Notes: generated by a model from the letters alone, not told the origin. Numbered from the stretch's first letter, positions 26,517-34,972 are shown. The stretch is DNA of 64,000 nt from Pontibacter litorisediminis (GCF_029360645.1 NZ_JARDUA010000011.1:32471-96470), one strand, 5' to 3'. Program-made: numbers and translations.

Positions 26517-26580
26517 AGCGGGAAAGGTGTTGGCACGTACCGTTATTTACTGGTGCCGCTATGAATTGGTTCTGGCCCCA

Positions 26581-26616
26581 AAAAAGCCAGCCCCTCCAAA
26601 GTGGCGGGGCTGGCTT
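26581..26616 (-). terminator. terminator of paralogue 2
   Basis: 10-bp stem AGCCAGCCCC (26585-26594) with GGGGCTGGCT (26606-26615), A run on the minus-strand exit side. Confidence 0.75.
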
Positions 26617-26640
26617 AGGAATTACAGGAAAAGAAATGTT

Positions 26641-27306
26641 TTATCGGGAGGCCGAGAAGTTCAGGCCCAGGGTCAGCATAATGGTGGAGTGGCGGGCATC
26701 CCTGAAGTTCTCATCATCGAAAAAGTCTGTGGAAGACTTGTCCATAAAGTCGGTAACGCTGCCGTTGTAGCGCACGCCTACACTGAGGATACCGCTGGTG
26801 ATACCGATACCGGCTGCATAGCCAAACTCAAAGTCTTTCATGTCGCTCTTGTCTATCTCGGTCGTTGCGGAGCTTTGGCGGTCGTTGTTGATGTACTCTT
26901 TGATGTTGTTGTTCACGCTAAGCAGGTAAGAGGCCTGCGGGCCCGCCTCAAAATAAATAGGGCCGGCTTTGATACGCGCCAGCACGGGCAGCTCCAGGTA
27001 ATTATAGTTCATGTTGCCCTCCCTGCGGAAGGTGCCTGTCGGCAACTGAATTTCTGTATCCTCATACTTAAAGCCTTTGTTGGAGTAGAGTAGCTCCGGC
27101 TGCACGGAGAAGAACTCGCCTACCACAGGTATGTTATAGGTGAGGCCGCCATGGAAGCCTACCTTGTTCTCGTACCGCGACTCATCCTTGAGGTCGCCGG
27201 ACAGGTTGGAGAAGTTGGCACCGCCTCTGATGCCCAAGCCGGACTGTGCCTGTGCCGCAGCAAACGACAGCAGGGCAATGGAAAGTGATAATAATAGCTT
27301 CTTCAT
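26641..27306 (-). CDS. outer-membrane beta-barrel protein, paralogue 2
   Basis: 221 residues with signal peptide MKKLLLSLSIALLSFAAAQA. Mature part starts SGLGIRGGANFSNLSGDL and contains GGLTYNIPVVGEFFSVQPEL, LELPVLARIKAGPIYFEAGP and YAAGIGITSGILSVGVRYNG, ending in the strand TIMLTLGLNFSASR. It is the middle gene of three paralogues, each separated by its own hairpin, so they are probably transcribed separately. This points to local gene duplication followed by divergence. No substrate can be assigned. Confidence 0.87.
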   Translation of the reverse strand: MKKLLLSLSIALLSFAAAQAQSGLGIRGGANFSNLSGDLKDESRYENKVGFHGGLTYNIPVVGEFFSVQPELLYSNKGFKYEDTEIQLPTGTFRREGNMNYNYLELPVLARIKAGPIYFEAGPQASYLLSVNNNIKEYINNDRQSSATTEIDKSDMKDFEFGYAAGIGITSGILSVGVRYNGSVTDFMDKSSTDFFDDENFRDARHSTIMLTLGLNFSASR

Positions 27307-27499
27307 AATTGTAATGATTAAATGTATGCGCCTGTTGCAGGCCGTATACCTGGTTAATGATTGTTGTGTTTACTCAAGGCTTCCCGCCTGTGTTGATTCC
27401 CATATCAACAAGCAGGCCAAAGTATAGCACGTTAGTATATAGAATAGCAGAATATGGTGAGTGGCTATGTTTACGAGGCAGAAAATCAGAGGCATAGAA

Positions 27500-27522
27500 A
27501 AGTCCGGCCTTAAGCCGGACTT
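27500..27522 (-). terminator. terminator of paralogue 3
   Basis: 9-bp stem AAGTCCGGC (27500-27508) with GCCGGACTT (27514-27522), 5-base loop. The U tract on the minus strand is short. Confidence 0.6.
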
Positions 27523-27560
27523 CCTGTTTTCCATAGTTTTAGTTTTGTACCAATGTAATC

Positions 27561-28136
27561 TTAGCGGCCCGGAAGGGTGTAAGCCAGGGTTAGCATAAAC
27601 ACGCTGTTGCGGTATTCGGGAGCGTCATCTACGTCGTTAAGCTGCGAGATGTCGCCGTTATAGCGCACACCTATCGTAAGACCCATGGGAGCGGCAAAGC
27701 CTACCCCGGCCGCATAGCCCAGGCTCGTGCGCTTGAACTGGTCAAGGTCATCGTCAATGTTGTTGCCATTCACCTCAATGTCGCCGCCAACACGGAAAGA
27801 AACCTGCGGGCCGGCTTCAAAGAAAATAGGACCGGCGTTTATGTGTGCCAGCACCGGCACATCGATGTAGCTGAGCTTGATCTTGAAAGCATCATCATCG
27901 GACTCCGCACCCTTCTGAGAGAACAGCACCTCTGGCTGGATAGCAAAGAACTCGTCGGTTGTGAGGAAGAACTTTGAGGTTAAGCCAGCATGAAAGCGGA
28001 ACATCCTGTCAGTAGCCGGGGCCTCATCGCCTGTTAATCCTGCGTAATTGGCTCCAACGCGAATTCCTATTCTCTGAGCATCTGCGGCGAACGCTGTCGT
28101 CAGCAGGAGTGCAAAAATCAATAGCGTCTGTTTCAT
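27561..28136 (-). CDS. outer-membrane beta-barrel protein, paralogue 3
   Basis: 191 residues from ATG 28134-28136, chosen because it begins the signal peptide MKQTLLIFALLLTTAFAADA; an in-frame start 11 codons upstream adds a charged leader. Mature start QRIGIRVGANYAGLTGDEAP and the strands FFAIQPEVLFSQKGA, IDVPVLAHINAGPIFFEAGP and LGYAAGVGFAAPMGLTIGVR closely match paralogue 2. It ends in VFMLTLAYTLPGR. It is adjacent to the downstream part of the split yifB gene, with a divergent-free gap of about 110 bases. Confidence 0.87.
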   Translation of the reverse strand: MKQTLLIFALLLTTAFAADAQRIGIRVGANYAGLTGDEAPATDRMFRFHAGLTSKFFLTTDEFFAIQPEVLFSQKGAESDDDAFKIKLSYIDVPVLAHINAGPIFFEAGPQVSFRVGGDIEVNGNNIDDDLDQFKRTSLGYAAGVGFAAPMGLTIGVRYNGDISQLNDVDDAPEYRNSVFMLTLAYTLPGR

Positions 28137-28306
28137 AGTCTTCTTTGTTTGTAAGTAATACTTCTTCACTGTCAGTACCGCCCCTGCAGAGCGGCTAACA
28201 GTCGTAAGCTATTACGTAGGGTCCGAATAAAAGTATAGATTCATGAGATGATTTGGGCGACAGAGGAGTACAATTTAGGGAGAGGGAAGCTGGCCATGGG
28301 CAAAGA

Positions 28307-28338
28307 AAAAGCAGCAACCATATCCGGCTGCTGCTTTT
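28307..28338 (-). terminator. terminator of the split yifB gene
   Basis: 10-bp stem AAAAGCAGCA (28307-28316) with TGCTGCTTTT (28329-28338), plus a T-rich exit on the minus strand. It would end the yifB transcript. Confidence 0.65.
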
Positions 28339-28379
28339 GTTAAATTTATGTTAAATAAGGGCTTACGCTGCTTTCCAGC

Positions 28380-29273
28380 TTAGCCTGCCCAGCCTTCACG
28401 GTCCAGGCTGCGGTACTGAATGGCTTCTGCCAAATGTTCAATTTTTATTTCCTCGCTTCCGGCCAGGTCGGCAATGGTGCGGCTCACTTTCAGGATGCGG
28501 TCGTAAGCGCGGGCCGAGAGGCCAAGGCGTTCCATGGCGGTCTTGAGCAGGGTGCGGCCAGCCTCGTTTACCTGGCAAACCTCCTTCACCATCTGCGAGG
28601 GCATCATGGCGTTAGAGTGGATCTGCGGCATCTCCTTGAATCGCTCCGTCTGCACCTCGCGGGCCTGCACCACGCGCTCCCGCACAGAGGCGCTGTGCTC
28701 GGCCTTGCGGGTGGCGGTCATTTCATCAAAGGTTACGGGTGTCACCTCCACGTGCAGGTCGATGCGGTCCAGCAGCGGGCCGCTCACCTTATTCAGGTAA
28801 CGCTGCACCACCCCAGGGCCGCACACACATTCTTTCTCGGGATGATTGTAGTAGCCGCAGGGGCAGGGGTTCATACTTGCCACCAGCATAAAGTTGGCCG
28901 GGAAATCGATGGTGGTTCTGGCCCGGGAAATGGTAACACGGCGCTCCTCCAGCGGCTGGCGCATCACCTCCAGCACCGTGCGCTTAAACTCCGGCAACTC
29001 ATCCAGGAAAAGCACCCCATTATGCGAAAGCGAGATCTCGCCGGGTTGCGGTACGCCACCGCCCCCTACCAAAGCCACATCCGAGATAGTATGGTGCGGC
29101 GCGCGGTATGGGCGTGTGGTGAGGAGCGAGGCTGCCTCGCCCAGCTTGCCGGCTACCGAGTGTATCTTGGTCGTCTCCAGCGCCTCGTGCATCGAGAGCG
29201 GCGGCAGAATGGACGGCAGCCGCTTGGCCAGCATCGTCTTTCCGGCACCCGGAGGGCCTATCATGATGAGGTT
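28380..29273 (-). pseudogene. yifB/comM-family ATPase, C-terminal part (split by the island)
   Basis: The downstream portion of a YifB/ComM magnesium-chelatase-like AAA+ protein, whose family includes the branch-migration helicase of natural transformation. An ATG at 29262-29264, originally an internal Met, opens MIGPPGAGKTMLAKRLPSIL (Walker A), followed by FLDELPEFKRTVLEVMRQPL (Walker B), the MNPCPCGYYNHPEKECVC zinc-like insert and the C-terminal Mg-chelatase domain. In frame, a stop lies a few codons upstream in island DNA, so the fragment cannot be a full protein. Its missing 219 N-terminal residues are at 39447-40102. Excision would rebuild a 513-residue protein, the usual length. Confidence 0.93.
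29263..29273. repeat. attachment core, left copy
   Basis: ATGATGAGGTT, exact match of 39447-39457. Neighbouring bases are yifB coding sequence on the left and island DNA on the right. Confidence 0.8.
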
Positions 29274-29566
29274 GGTCCTTGAGGCCTAAAACCTTACTAT
29301 ATTCGCTAAAAAAGCAATTATTAGGTATGATTTTCGGATTGGGGTACCAAAGGGGTACCAAAAGAATATTCAAGGGCTTTGTCAAGCCTGCCCAGTTCAT
29401 CGGGTGAGCTTGTTCTAAACAAGCTTATTTTAGCAAGCAGTTACTTTTAAATTAGGCTATAACTTCTTTATGTGCTTGCTTACTTAACATTGCAAACTGT
29501 GACATAAAATTAAGTACAAGTTCGAAATGCAAGAATCACTATAAGCTAAACATATCTATATAGATC
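29274..29566. other. island left end without a gene
   Basis: Nearly 300 bases from the core to the first cargo gene. It contains the arm-site repeats and an AT-rich stretch, and no supported gene. Confidence 0.5.
29286..29362. repeat. left-end integrase arm sites
   Basis: Two adjacent exact copies of GGGGTACCAAA (29341-29351, 29352-29362) plus CTAAAACCTTA (29286-29296). The right end has the corresponding GGGGTACTATT/GGGGTACTGTA pair (39265-39286) and CTAAAACCTTA (39350-39360). Arrangement of short paired repeats near each end is typical for tyrosine-integrase arm sites; binding is inferred. Confidence 0.6.
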
Positions 29567-30133
29567 TTATTCAAATTTGACTGTCTTCAAGTCATTCAAA
29601 ATATTTTCTTCAGATGACTTATACATCGCATAAAAGATCTGTCCCTCTAGAAATTCAGGTTTATAGTAGCTGTACACATTGACCTTTATCTTAGGAGCTC
29701 TAAACTCCTTACCTATAAAATCATAGAAGTTCCCCACGTTAGAAAATTCTGGAGAAAAGTAGATAGAAGCAGGAATTACTATTCTCTTTTTATAAATATT
29801 AAGTTTCTCTGAATCTACGTTGAATAATATTGTGTCATTTCTTAAGATAGACTTTGGATAAGCATTCCTTATTGATTCAAGAATCATTTCATCAATACGA
29901 TCATGAGGGTAGTTTTTTTGCTTTGGGTATTCATGTAAAAGGCGATCAATTGAATTAGTATTTTTCTCGTCTTCTTCCTGCTGCTTTTTGAGATTGTATG
30001 TTTCAGTTAATGGTCTTGTGTAAATTATGCTCCCAAGCTCGGTTTCGCCATTCTTTCTGTCTGAAATGATTATTATTCGTTTTAAAACTTTCATTTCTTT
30101 TACATCCAGCCATTTAAGTATTCTTTCTTCCAT
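29567..30133 (-). CDS. unknown 188-residue cargo protein next to the CBASS-like operon
   Basis: Not recognised. It starts MEERILKWLDVKEMKVLKRI. There is no signal peptide or membrane segment. A hydrophobic strand (LKRIIIISDRKNG), a charged coil (LKKQQEEDEKNTNSIDRLLH) and a beta-rich second half (KKRIVIPASIYFSPEFSN, APKIKVNVYSYYKPEF) are visible. It is AT-rich like the rest of the island, in the same direction as the four CBASS-like genes but separated from them by 142 bases, so it may be a fifth member or an independent cargo gene. Its position between the operon and the attachment site argues for cargo status. No function is claimed. Confidence 0.7.
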   Translation of the reverse strand: MEERILKWLDVKEMKVLKRIIIISDRKNGETELGSIIYTRPLTETYNLKKQQEEDEKNTNSIDRLLHEYPKQKNYPHDRIDEMILESIRNAYPKSILRNDTILFNVDSEKLNIYKKRIVIPASIYFSPEFSNVGNFYDFIGKEFRAPKIKVNVYSYYKPEFLEGQIFYAMYKSSEENILNDLKTVKFE

Positions 30134-30275
30134 ATTTCCGGGTTATATGGTTGCGGATTAATAAGTTACAGGTGATAATTTCTTTGAGCCAATATACTGT
30201 TAGTATAATGTTATGTTTGATTAAGGTAAATTCAGGGTTACTAAAAATGATATTTCTAATGGAGTAGGACCACTT

Positions 30276-31103
30276 TTATAGCTCCTCATCTATTTCTTCT
30301 CCTATTTTATCAAGATATGCTTGTAAGTTTATTGCAGGAACTGTACCTATTGCCTGCTGCAAGTAGCGAGTTAGCTGCATATAAAATGTTACAAATGAAT
30401 TTTCAGATTTACTGAATTTCAACTCTTTAAAAGTTCTGCGGATATAATACTCCTGGTAACGTTTATCAAAGTCTTCTTCCTTTGTACTTTCTTCTCCCTC
30501 ATAGTCAACAAAGAAACTTCCGTAATCTGCTATACAACCAATATCTATACCTTTGAATCCACTATGCCTTCTCAAGTGTGCTTCAATGGTATTATTATTG
30601 TCACGACTAAATGTATTGGTACTGGTTAATATACCACCTATAATCTTTGTAAGTGGTCTAGCCTTAATTTGGACACCAGAATTTATCATTGATGTAGATG
30701 TCCTCTTCAATTTTCTTACACTTTCAACTTTTTCACTAGCATATTCTATATAGCTTTTACTTCCTACATTACCTTTTATATCAGGCTTAACTTCGAAAAC
30801 TGCATAAACTCCTTCAGCTGGTATGTAGTGAAAACCATTCTGAGTGAAAATAAAGGGAGTAAACCAATTGTCATAGATAACAATGTCCATTTGATGGCTT
30901 GTATTGCCCTCATGATCAATTACTATAGCTTTATCTACACTGTACCTATTAGGCAGATAATTCCTCAACCATTCAATCCAAGCATTTTCTAATGAATCCC
31001 CTTTAGAACCTGGATGTGTTATAAATTGTCGATTAGTACTTAGCTGGGCCTCCATTTGATGCTGCATGCCTTCAAACAGCAGGCGTAAATCGATTTTAGT
31101 CAT
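30276..31103 (-). CDS. DUF6602-like predicted PD-(D/E)xK nuclease, candidate effector of the CBASS-like operon
   Basis: 275 residues, starting at ATG 31101-31103 with an 8-base overlap into the preceding gene. The N-terminal half has a restriction-endonuclease-like pattern: Gly/Glu motif around KGDSLENAWIEWL (about 35-47), LPNRYSVDKAIVIDHEGN, Asp73 in QMDIVIYDN and Glu104-Val-Lys106 in VYAVFEVKP. I recognise this as DUF6602-type. The C-terminal 130 residues are unassigned, with no SAVED, CAP/NucC or Mrr-like sensor visible. In CBASS an effector must sense a cyclic nucleotide, so that part is the candidate sensor. The nuclease fold is inferred from motifs, and the link to CBASS from operon position. 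Confidence 0.75.
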   Translation of the reverse strand: MTKIDLRLLFEGMQHQMEAQLSTNRQFITHPGSKGDSLENAWIEWLRNYLPNRYSVDKAIVIDHEGNTSHQMDIVIYDNWFTPFIFTQNGFHYIPAEGVYAVFEVKPDIKGNVGSKSYIEYASEKVESVRKLKRTSTSMINSGVQIKARPLTKIIGGILTSTNTFSRDNNNTIEAHLRRHSGFKGIDIGCIADYGSFFVDYEGEESTKEEDFDKRYQEYYIRRTFKELKFSKSENSFVTFYMQLTRYLQQAIGTVPAINLQAYLDKIGEEIDEEL

Positions 31104-31560
31104 AAAGGATTAAATTTTTGCTGTCGTAATAGTAAAAGCTATAATCGTTCAGCTCTTGACTTGTTACACTTAAAATTAAAAGTACTGGGTTTTTGATTTG
31201 TACAGTTTGACATTCTGCAATCTGTATCATTGCCATCAAATCAGTCTGGCTATACTTTGTAGAGCTACTTGGATGTGTATGCCATTCACCTACATAATAC
31301 TGATTCTTTTCTAGAAAAGCATTCTCAAATTCTTCAACTACACCATCAGTACTTCTCTCAAATATACTGGAGTACCCCTTATACTTTTTGGGTAGTATAA
31401 AGTCTTCTATAAATAAAGCTTCTAGGCTTTCTGAGTATCTGCCAATTAGGAAACCTCCAAACTCGTTTGGGAAGTGCTTCTTTCCTATAGTGGCTAATCT
31501 ATTTATAAGTTCTTCTTCAATAATTAATTCTAAATTATTGTACCTTTTAACTATCCTCAA
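31096..31560 (-). CDS. cap3: JAMM/Mov34 deconjugating peptidase (Cap3-like)
   Basis: 154-residue JAB1/MPN-fold metalloprotease. Zinc ligands and catalytic residues fit H-x-H-x7-S-x2-D exactly: His94, His96, Ser104 and Asp107 in GEWHTHPSSSTKYSQTD, with Glu33 in NEFGGFLIG as the active-site acid. In type II CBASS, Cap3 removes the CD-NTase from its targets. The start is TTG at 31558-31560, which overlaps the stop codon of the E1 gene (TTGA), a translational-coupling junction. The next gene starts 8 bases before this stop. The context makes Cap3 the best name; sequence alone says JAMM peptidase. Confidence 0.87.
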   Translation of the reverse strand: MRIVKRYNNLELIIEEELINRLATIGKKHFPNEFGGFLIGRYSESLEALFIEDFILPKKYKGYSSIFERSTDGVVEEFENAFLEKNQYYVGEWHTHPSSSTKYSQTDLMAMIQIAECQTVQIKNPVLLILSVTSQELNDYSFYYYDSKNLILYD

Positions 31561-33233
31561 AACTCAGCTACAGTTAAATCTAACATTTTACTCTCATTAA
31601 ATTTTATTACAAAATTTGATCTTGATTTATTCTCGTGAAACAGCCCGTTTATCTGCTTAATTGCAAGTTGAACCAAAACATTTATATCATTATATGATGC
31701 TTTGAAAGTGGGACTCCAGCAGCCTATAGGATTATATAGGTCGTCAACATCATTGTCTAAAACGTTAGTGAATTGAATATTGACAAAACGATATATATTC
31801 GGGTGAAAGGCACAAACTAATTCTTTTGCATGATTCGTAATAGAAATATTAATCAATTCAGCACTTAAATTCATAGAGTCTAGGATATACATCAAGTCGT
31901 TATCTGTTGAGCAATCAAAAATTAAGTCATAATTATTGATGGACTTTATAAAATCAACTTGGTATTCTCGATTTTCATGAAATGTTTTAAACAATGTTTC
32001 AAAATAATTATTGTTTAGCTGCTTTATATTTACGAATGGAGAGATTGCGCTGAGTATATTTTTCAATTCTTCAGTCTTCTCTGTAATACCTGATAAAAAT
32101 AAGTATTCTGAGCGGCAAACGTTCTCAGGCTCCTTTACATCATAGTCAACAAAATCGATATATTTACAACCGCCTCTAGTCAGGGTTTTAGCGATAATAC
32201 TACCTATTGCACCAACCCCAATTATTAGAATCTTTTTATCTGTGATATTATGACTTAGAGCTCCTCTGCCGAAGAAATATTTATAAGATGAATTTCTACT
32301 AATTGCCCAAGTAATACCCGTATCAGATAATTTACTCAACCATGAGCCTGTTTTAACACCGTTATTCGTTTCTGGCTTGCCATACAAAGGGAACTCACCA
32401 TATTTTATAAGTGCAACCTGCCAATGAACTTTGTTTCCAACAGTATTATAACCTATGAATAGTGGGAGTACATGTCCATTGAGCCTTTTATAGTTTTTTC
32501 TTTCAAGTTGGTGGAGTTGTTTGAGAAATTCTTGTGGGATTATTTCATCTAAGTCTAACCAGTTCTTGTATACAAATTTGTTGTATGTTGCCGGTGCATC
32601 TCCTATGAAGATAAAAAGTCCATCTTGCGTGATCTCATGGCCTTTATATATATTACTCCACTCACATCGAACGAGCTGTTGGCCGAGAGGAATGAAACCT
32701 TGAACAATATAATTTAGTAATGTTTTTCCTTTATAGACCCCTGTATTAAGATAAGAAATCTTAACATCCCCATATTCCCCTTTTACAAAGGTTCTTTCTG
32801 TGTCTGTAAAAATGTACGAGTAATAACTGTCCGAGAATAAGTTATCTGGAACTATTATATGCTCATAATTTAAATCTTTATCCTCGTCAATGTAGTACTT
32901 TTCTATCCAATTCTTCAGAGCATTAAAGTCAATACTAAGCTTCTGTCTAATGTCTGTAGAGTGTAAAGTATTAACACATATCTTACCATCTCCCATTACA
33001 TGGCTGTATGAAATAAGGTCTTTGTTCCTAAAAATAATAGACTCAGACTCATAACTCTTCAATGGGTATTGCGGTAGGATTTCAATTTCAAAATCTAGCG
33101 GTGTTTTTAGTTGGGCGAATGAAATCTTTACTCTTGCATAAATACTAAACTCCCCTTGCTCAATAGAGTATAACTTTTGAACAAGGGGATTTTCTAAAAT
33201 GTAGGATTTAATATCTTCTAGTTTTAAACCCAT
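31557..33233 (-). CDS. cap2: E2-E1 fusion conjugating enzyme (Cap2-like)
   Basis: 558 residues. An N-terminal E2-like region has Cys86 in GKICVNTLHS. The middle is unassigned. A ThiF/E1 adenylation domain starts near 333: KILIIGVGAIGSIIAKTLTR (GxGxxG, 339-344), FVDYDVKEPENVCRSEYLF with the Asp and Arg of the nucleotide site, and Cys505 in NPIGCWSPTF as candidate catalytic cysteine. Cap2 proteins of type II CBASS join the C-terminus of the CD-NTase to target lysines. The start codon directly abuts the CD-NTase stop (TAA-ATG, 33231-33236), so the two are translated together. Confidence 0.88.
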   Translation of the reverse strand: MGLKLEDIKSYILENPLVQKLYSIEQGEFSIYARVKISFAQLKTPLDFEIEILPQYPLKSYESESIIFRNKDLISYSHVMGDGKICVNTLHSTDIRQKLSIDFNALKNWIEKYYIDEDKDLNYEHIIVPDNLFSDSYYSYIFTDTERTFVKGEYGDVKISYLNTGVYKGKTLLNYIVQGFIPLGQQLVRCEWSNIYKGHEITQDGLFIFIGDAPATYNKFVYKNWLDLDEIIPQEFLKQLHQLERKNYKRLNGHVLPLFIGYNTVGNKVHWQVALIKYGEFPLYGKPETNNGVKTGSWLSKLSDTGITWAISRNSSYKYFFGRGALSHNITDKKILIIGVGAIGSIIAKTLTRGGCKYIDFVDYDVKEPENVCRSEYLFLSGITEKTEELKNILSAISPFVNIKQLNNNYFETLFKTFHENREYQVDFIKSINNYDLIFDCSTDNDLMYILDSMNLSAELINISITNHAKELVCAFHPNIYRFVNIQFTNVLDNDVDDLYNPIGCWSPTFKASYNDINVLVQLAIKQINGLFHENKSRSNFVIKFNESKMLDLTVAEF

Positions 33234-34211
33234 TTATCCAAAACGTTGGTTATTAGAAGGAATTGAAGGAGTTATTATTGCCCCTTTTAAGCCATAAGAA
33301 TTTTGTGACCTAGCTTTTTCTTCAAATTTCTCGTTGACTGGAAAGTAATATTTAATGTTCTCACTATCTTCTTCTATTCGCTTTATTATTGTATCCATCC
33401 TGCTAGCTAAGTCACTTCTTTCCCAGCTTTCTAAAGTTTCAATCACATTATTATTACTATTACCCGGGTCTGTCAATTTGAAATTATTTGTAGTAACATT
33501 ATCTCTAATGTACTCCATAACTTTTTTAAGCTTCTCCCAGAGATCACCTGTAACATCAGCATTATTAAATGCCTTTATAGTTAACAGTTCCAGCAAAAAT
33601 GACTTATATTTTTCTCCAGAATTAAATTTCCATATTTTGAATAAGCGAATAATTTGTCGGGCTGAATGCCTTTCATCCCCTGTCTTGCGAATATGATCTA
33701 TCTGGTTTTGAATATTAGTCTTTATGCGTGAATTCTTAGGAAAAAGTCCTGCTTGCTCATTGAACATAAGGTTTAAATCTTTTGCTTCACTGTAGCTTCC
33801 ATGATTAAGCTCTCTTCCTGGCACAATGTCTAAGTTAATCACATCCCCTTCATTGTCAGGATGAAACTCAATGCCAATTGAAACCTTTTGCTTCCTAACT
33901 ATACCAGCTCCAGATTGTTGGTATTTGTTATAAAGGAACTCATAAATGTTTTCAAACATTTTTTCTAGAGTTTCAAATGCATCTTTTTTGAATGGCACTA
34001 TGATATCTAAATCAAACTTGCTATTCATAGCAGTATGTTTAGCATATGATCCAGAATTCATCAAGCCATAAATATTATCGGCATATTCTTCTTCTAATGC
34101 TTTTCTAACTTCGTCTCTCTTTACCTTATACTTTGATAGTAGAGAGTCAATGTGAGACATCTTATGTGTCTTTAGTACACTTAGTAAGTGCTCGTTTTTA
34201 TCAATAGCCAT
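33234..34211 (-). CDS. CD-NTase (cyclic oligonucleotide synthase) of a type II CBASS-like operon
   Basis: 325-residue nucleotidyltransferase of the SMODS/OAS-like fold. Active-site motif GSYAKHTAMNSKFDLDI: Gly54-Ser55 and the metal-binding Asp67-x-Asp69, with the third carboxylate Asp128 in INLDIVPG. A helical C-terminal domain carries NQIDHIRKTGDERHSARQII. It ends in QRFG: the last residue is glycine, as needed if Cap2 conjugates the C-terminus. It would make a cyclic di- or trinucleotide on phage infection; the product cannot be read from sequence. It is the first gene of the minus-strand operon. Confidence 0.9.
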   Translation of the reverse strand: MAIDKNEHLLSVLKTHKMSHIDSLLSKYKVKRDEVRKALEEEYADNIYGLMNSGSYAKHTAMNSKFDLDIIVPFKKDAFETLEKMFENIYEFLYNKYQQSGAGIVRKQKVSIGIEFHPDNEGDVINLDIVPGRELNHGSYSEAKDLNLMFNEQAGLFPKNSRIKTNIQNQIDHIRKTGDERHSARQIIRLFKIWKFNSGEKYKSFLLELLTIKAFNNADVTGDLWEKLKKVMEYIRDNVTTNNFKLTDPGNSNNNVIETLESWERSDLASRMDTIIKRIEEDSENIKYYFPVNEKFEEKARSQNSYGLKGAIITPSIPSNNQRFG

Positions 34212-34561
34212 GTTACTTATTGTTTTGAATGCCTAGTCAAGATTAAAGTCAAAATCATAGTGCTTTAAATATATTAATTTTTTAATTACATTCTGTCACA
34301 TTAGCAGTGTTATTGATTTGCAAAACTTAAACTGCTCTTAAATAAATACAGATGACATATTTGGCTATTAAACAAATTACATCCTTCATTTTAAAAGCAG
34401 CTTAGGTCAAAAGCTTCCTCAACTCGAAGAATCAGTGAAATTTAATAGGCATCTTAACTATGAAGAGTTGTCAAAGTGAGCTTTGAAGCATTTAGACAAT
34501 ATGTGATAAAAAAAGCCAACTACGATAAAGCAGTTGGCTGTCAAAATGGATGGTTATCTAT
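34212..34561. other. AT-rich region upstream of the CBASS-like operon
   Basis: About 350 bases between the CD-NTase start and the next gene's end. Very AT-rich. A terminator is at 34508-34539 and the operon promoter must be here, but no clear TTG/TAnnTTTG pair is visible. Confidence 0.5.
34508..34539 (-). terminator. terminator of the exported 136-residue gene
   Basis: 8-bp stem AGCCAACT (34514-34521) with AGTTGGCT (34532-34539), T run of seven on the minus-strand exit. Confidence 0.75.
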
Positions 34562-34972
34562 TTAGTTTAGCTCCTCCTTTATAATACACGCCCATCCTGT
34601 CTTAAAGGCATCGGACCTTTTGAACGTAATAGTGTATTTGCATCCATCTGAATAACAGATTATATCCTGACCAGAAGTACTTTTTTTGCTCCCTCCGCAG
34701 AAATTCTGGATAATCCATTGCTTGTCCTCTTCGCTTTGAACACCTGAGATGGACTTATTTAATATACACTTGCCTTTCTCATCAAAGTAGCTGTACATGT
34801 ACATGTCTCCCAATCGGTAAGTAATATGTCCATCTTTTGCAATTTGGTAGGCTATGTCATTATCACGCAGTAACTGTATTACCTCTCTTTTGCTTCTCCC
34901 TATCACGTTGCTTTGGCAAAAGGCAGTGTAAGAGAAGACTGTGAATAGCAATAGTATAAGCAGTTTTTTCAT
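34562..34972 (-). CDS. exported protein of unknown function (136 residues)
   Basis: Signal peptide MKKLLILLLFTVFSYTAFCQ. The mature part is SNVIGRSKREVIQLLRDNDI with an AYQIAKDGHITYRLGDMYMY strand, then a cysteine-containing second half (KGKCILNKS, QNFCGGSKK, GQDIICYSDGCKYTITF). It is probably a small periplasmic or outer-surface protein. Not recognised. It lies inside the island between the regulator and the CBASS-like operon, its 3' end closed by a terminator, so it is not cotranscribed with CBASS. Confidence 0.7.
   Translation of the reverse strand: MKKLLILLLFTVFSYTAFCQSNVIGRSKREVIQLLRDNDIAYQIAKDGHITYRLGDMYMYSYFDEKGKCILNKSISGVQSEEDKQWIIQNFCGGSKKSTSGQDIICYSDGCKYTITFKRSDAFKTGWACIIKEELN

Noticed and set aside
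28434..29282. Long plus-strand frame over the C-terminal yifB part
   Set aside because: His-rich antisense shadow of the conserved AAA+ gene.
29020..29400. Minus-strand frame running from the island into yifB in another frame
   Set aside because: It reads the yifB part out of frame, so it is an artefact of the insertion junction.
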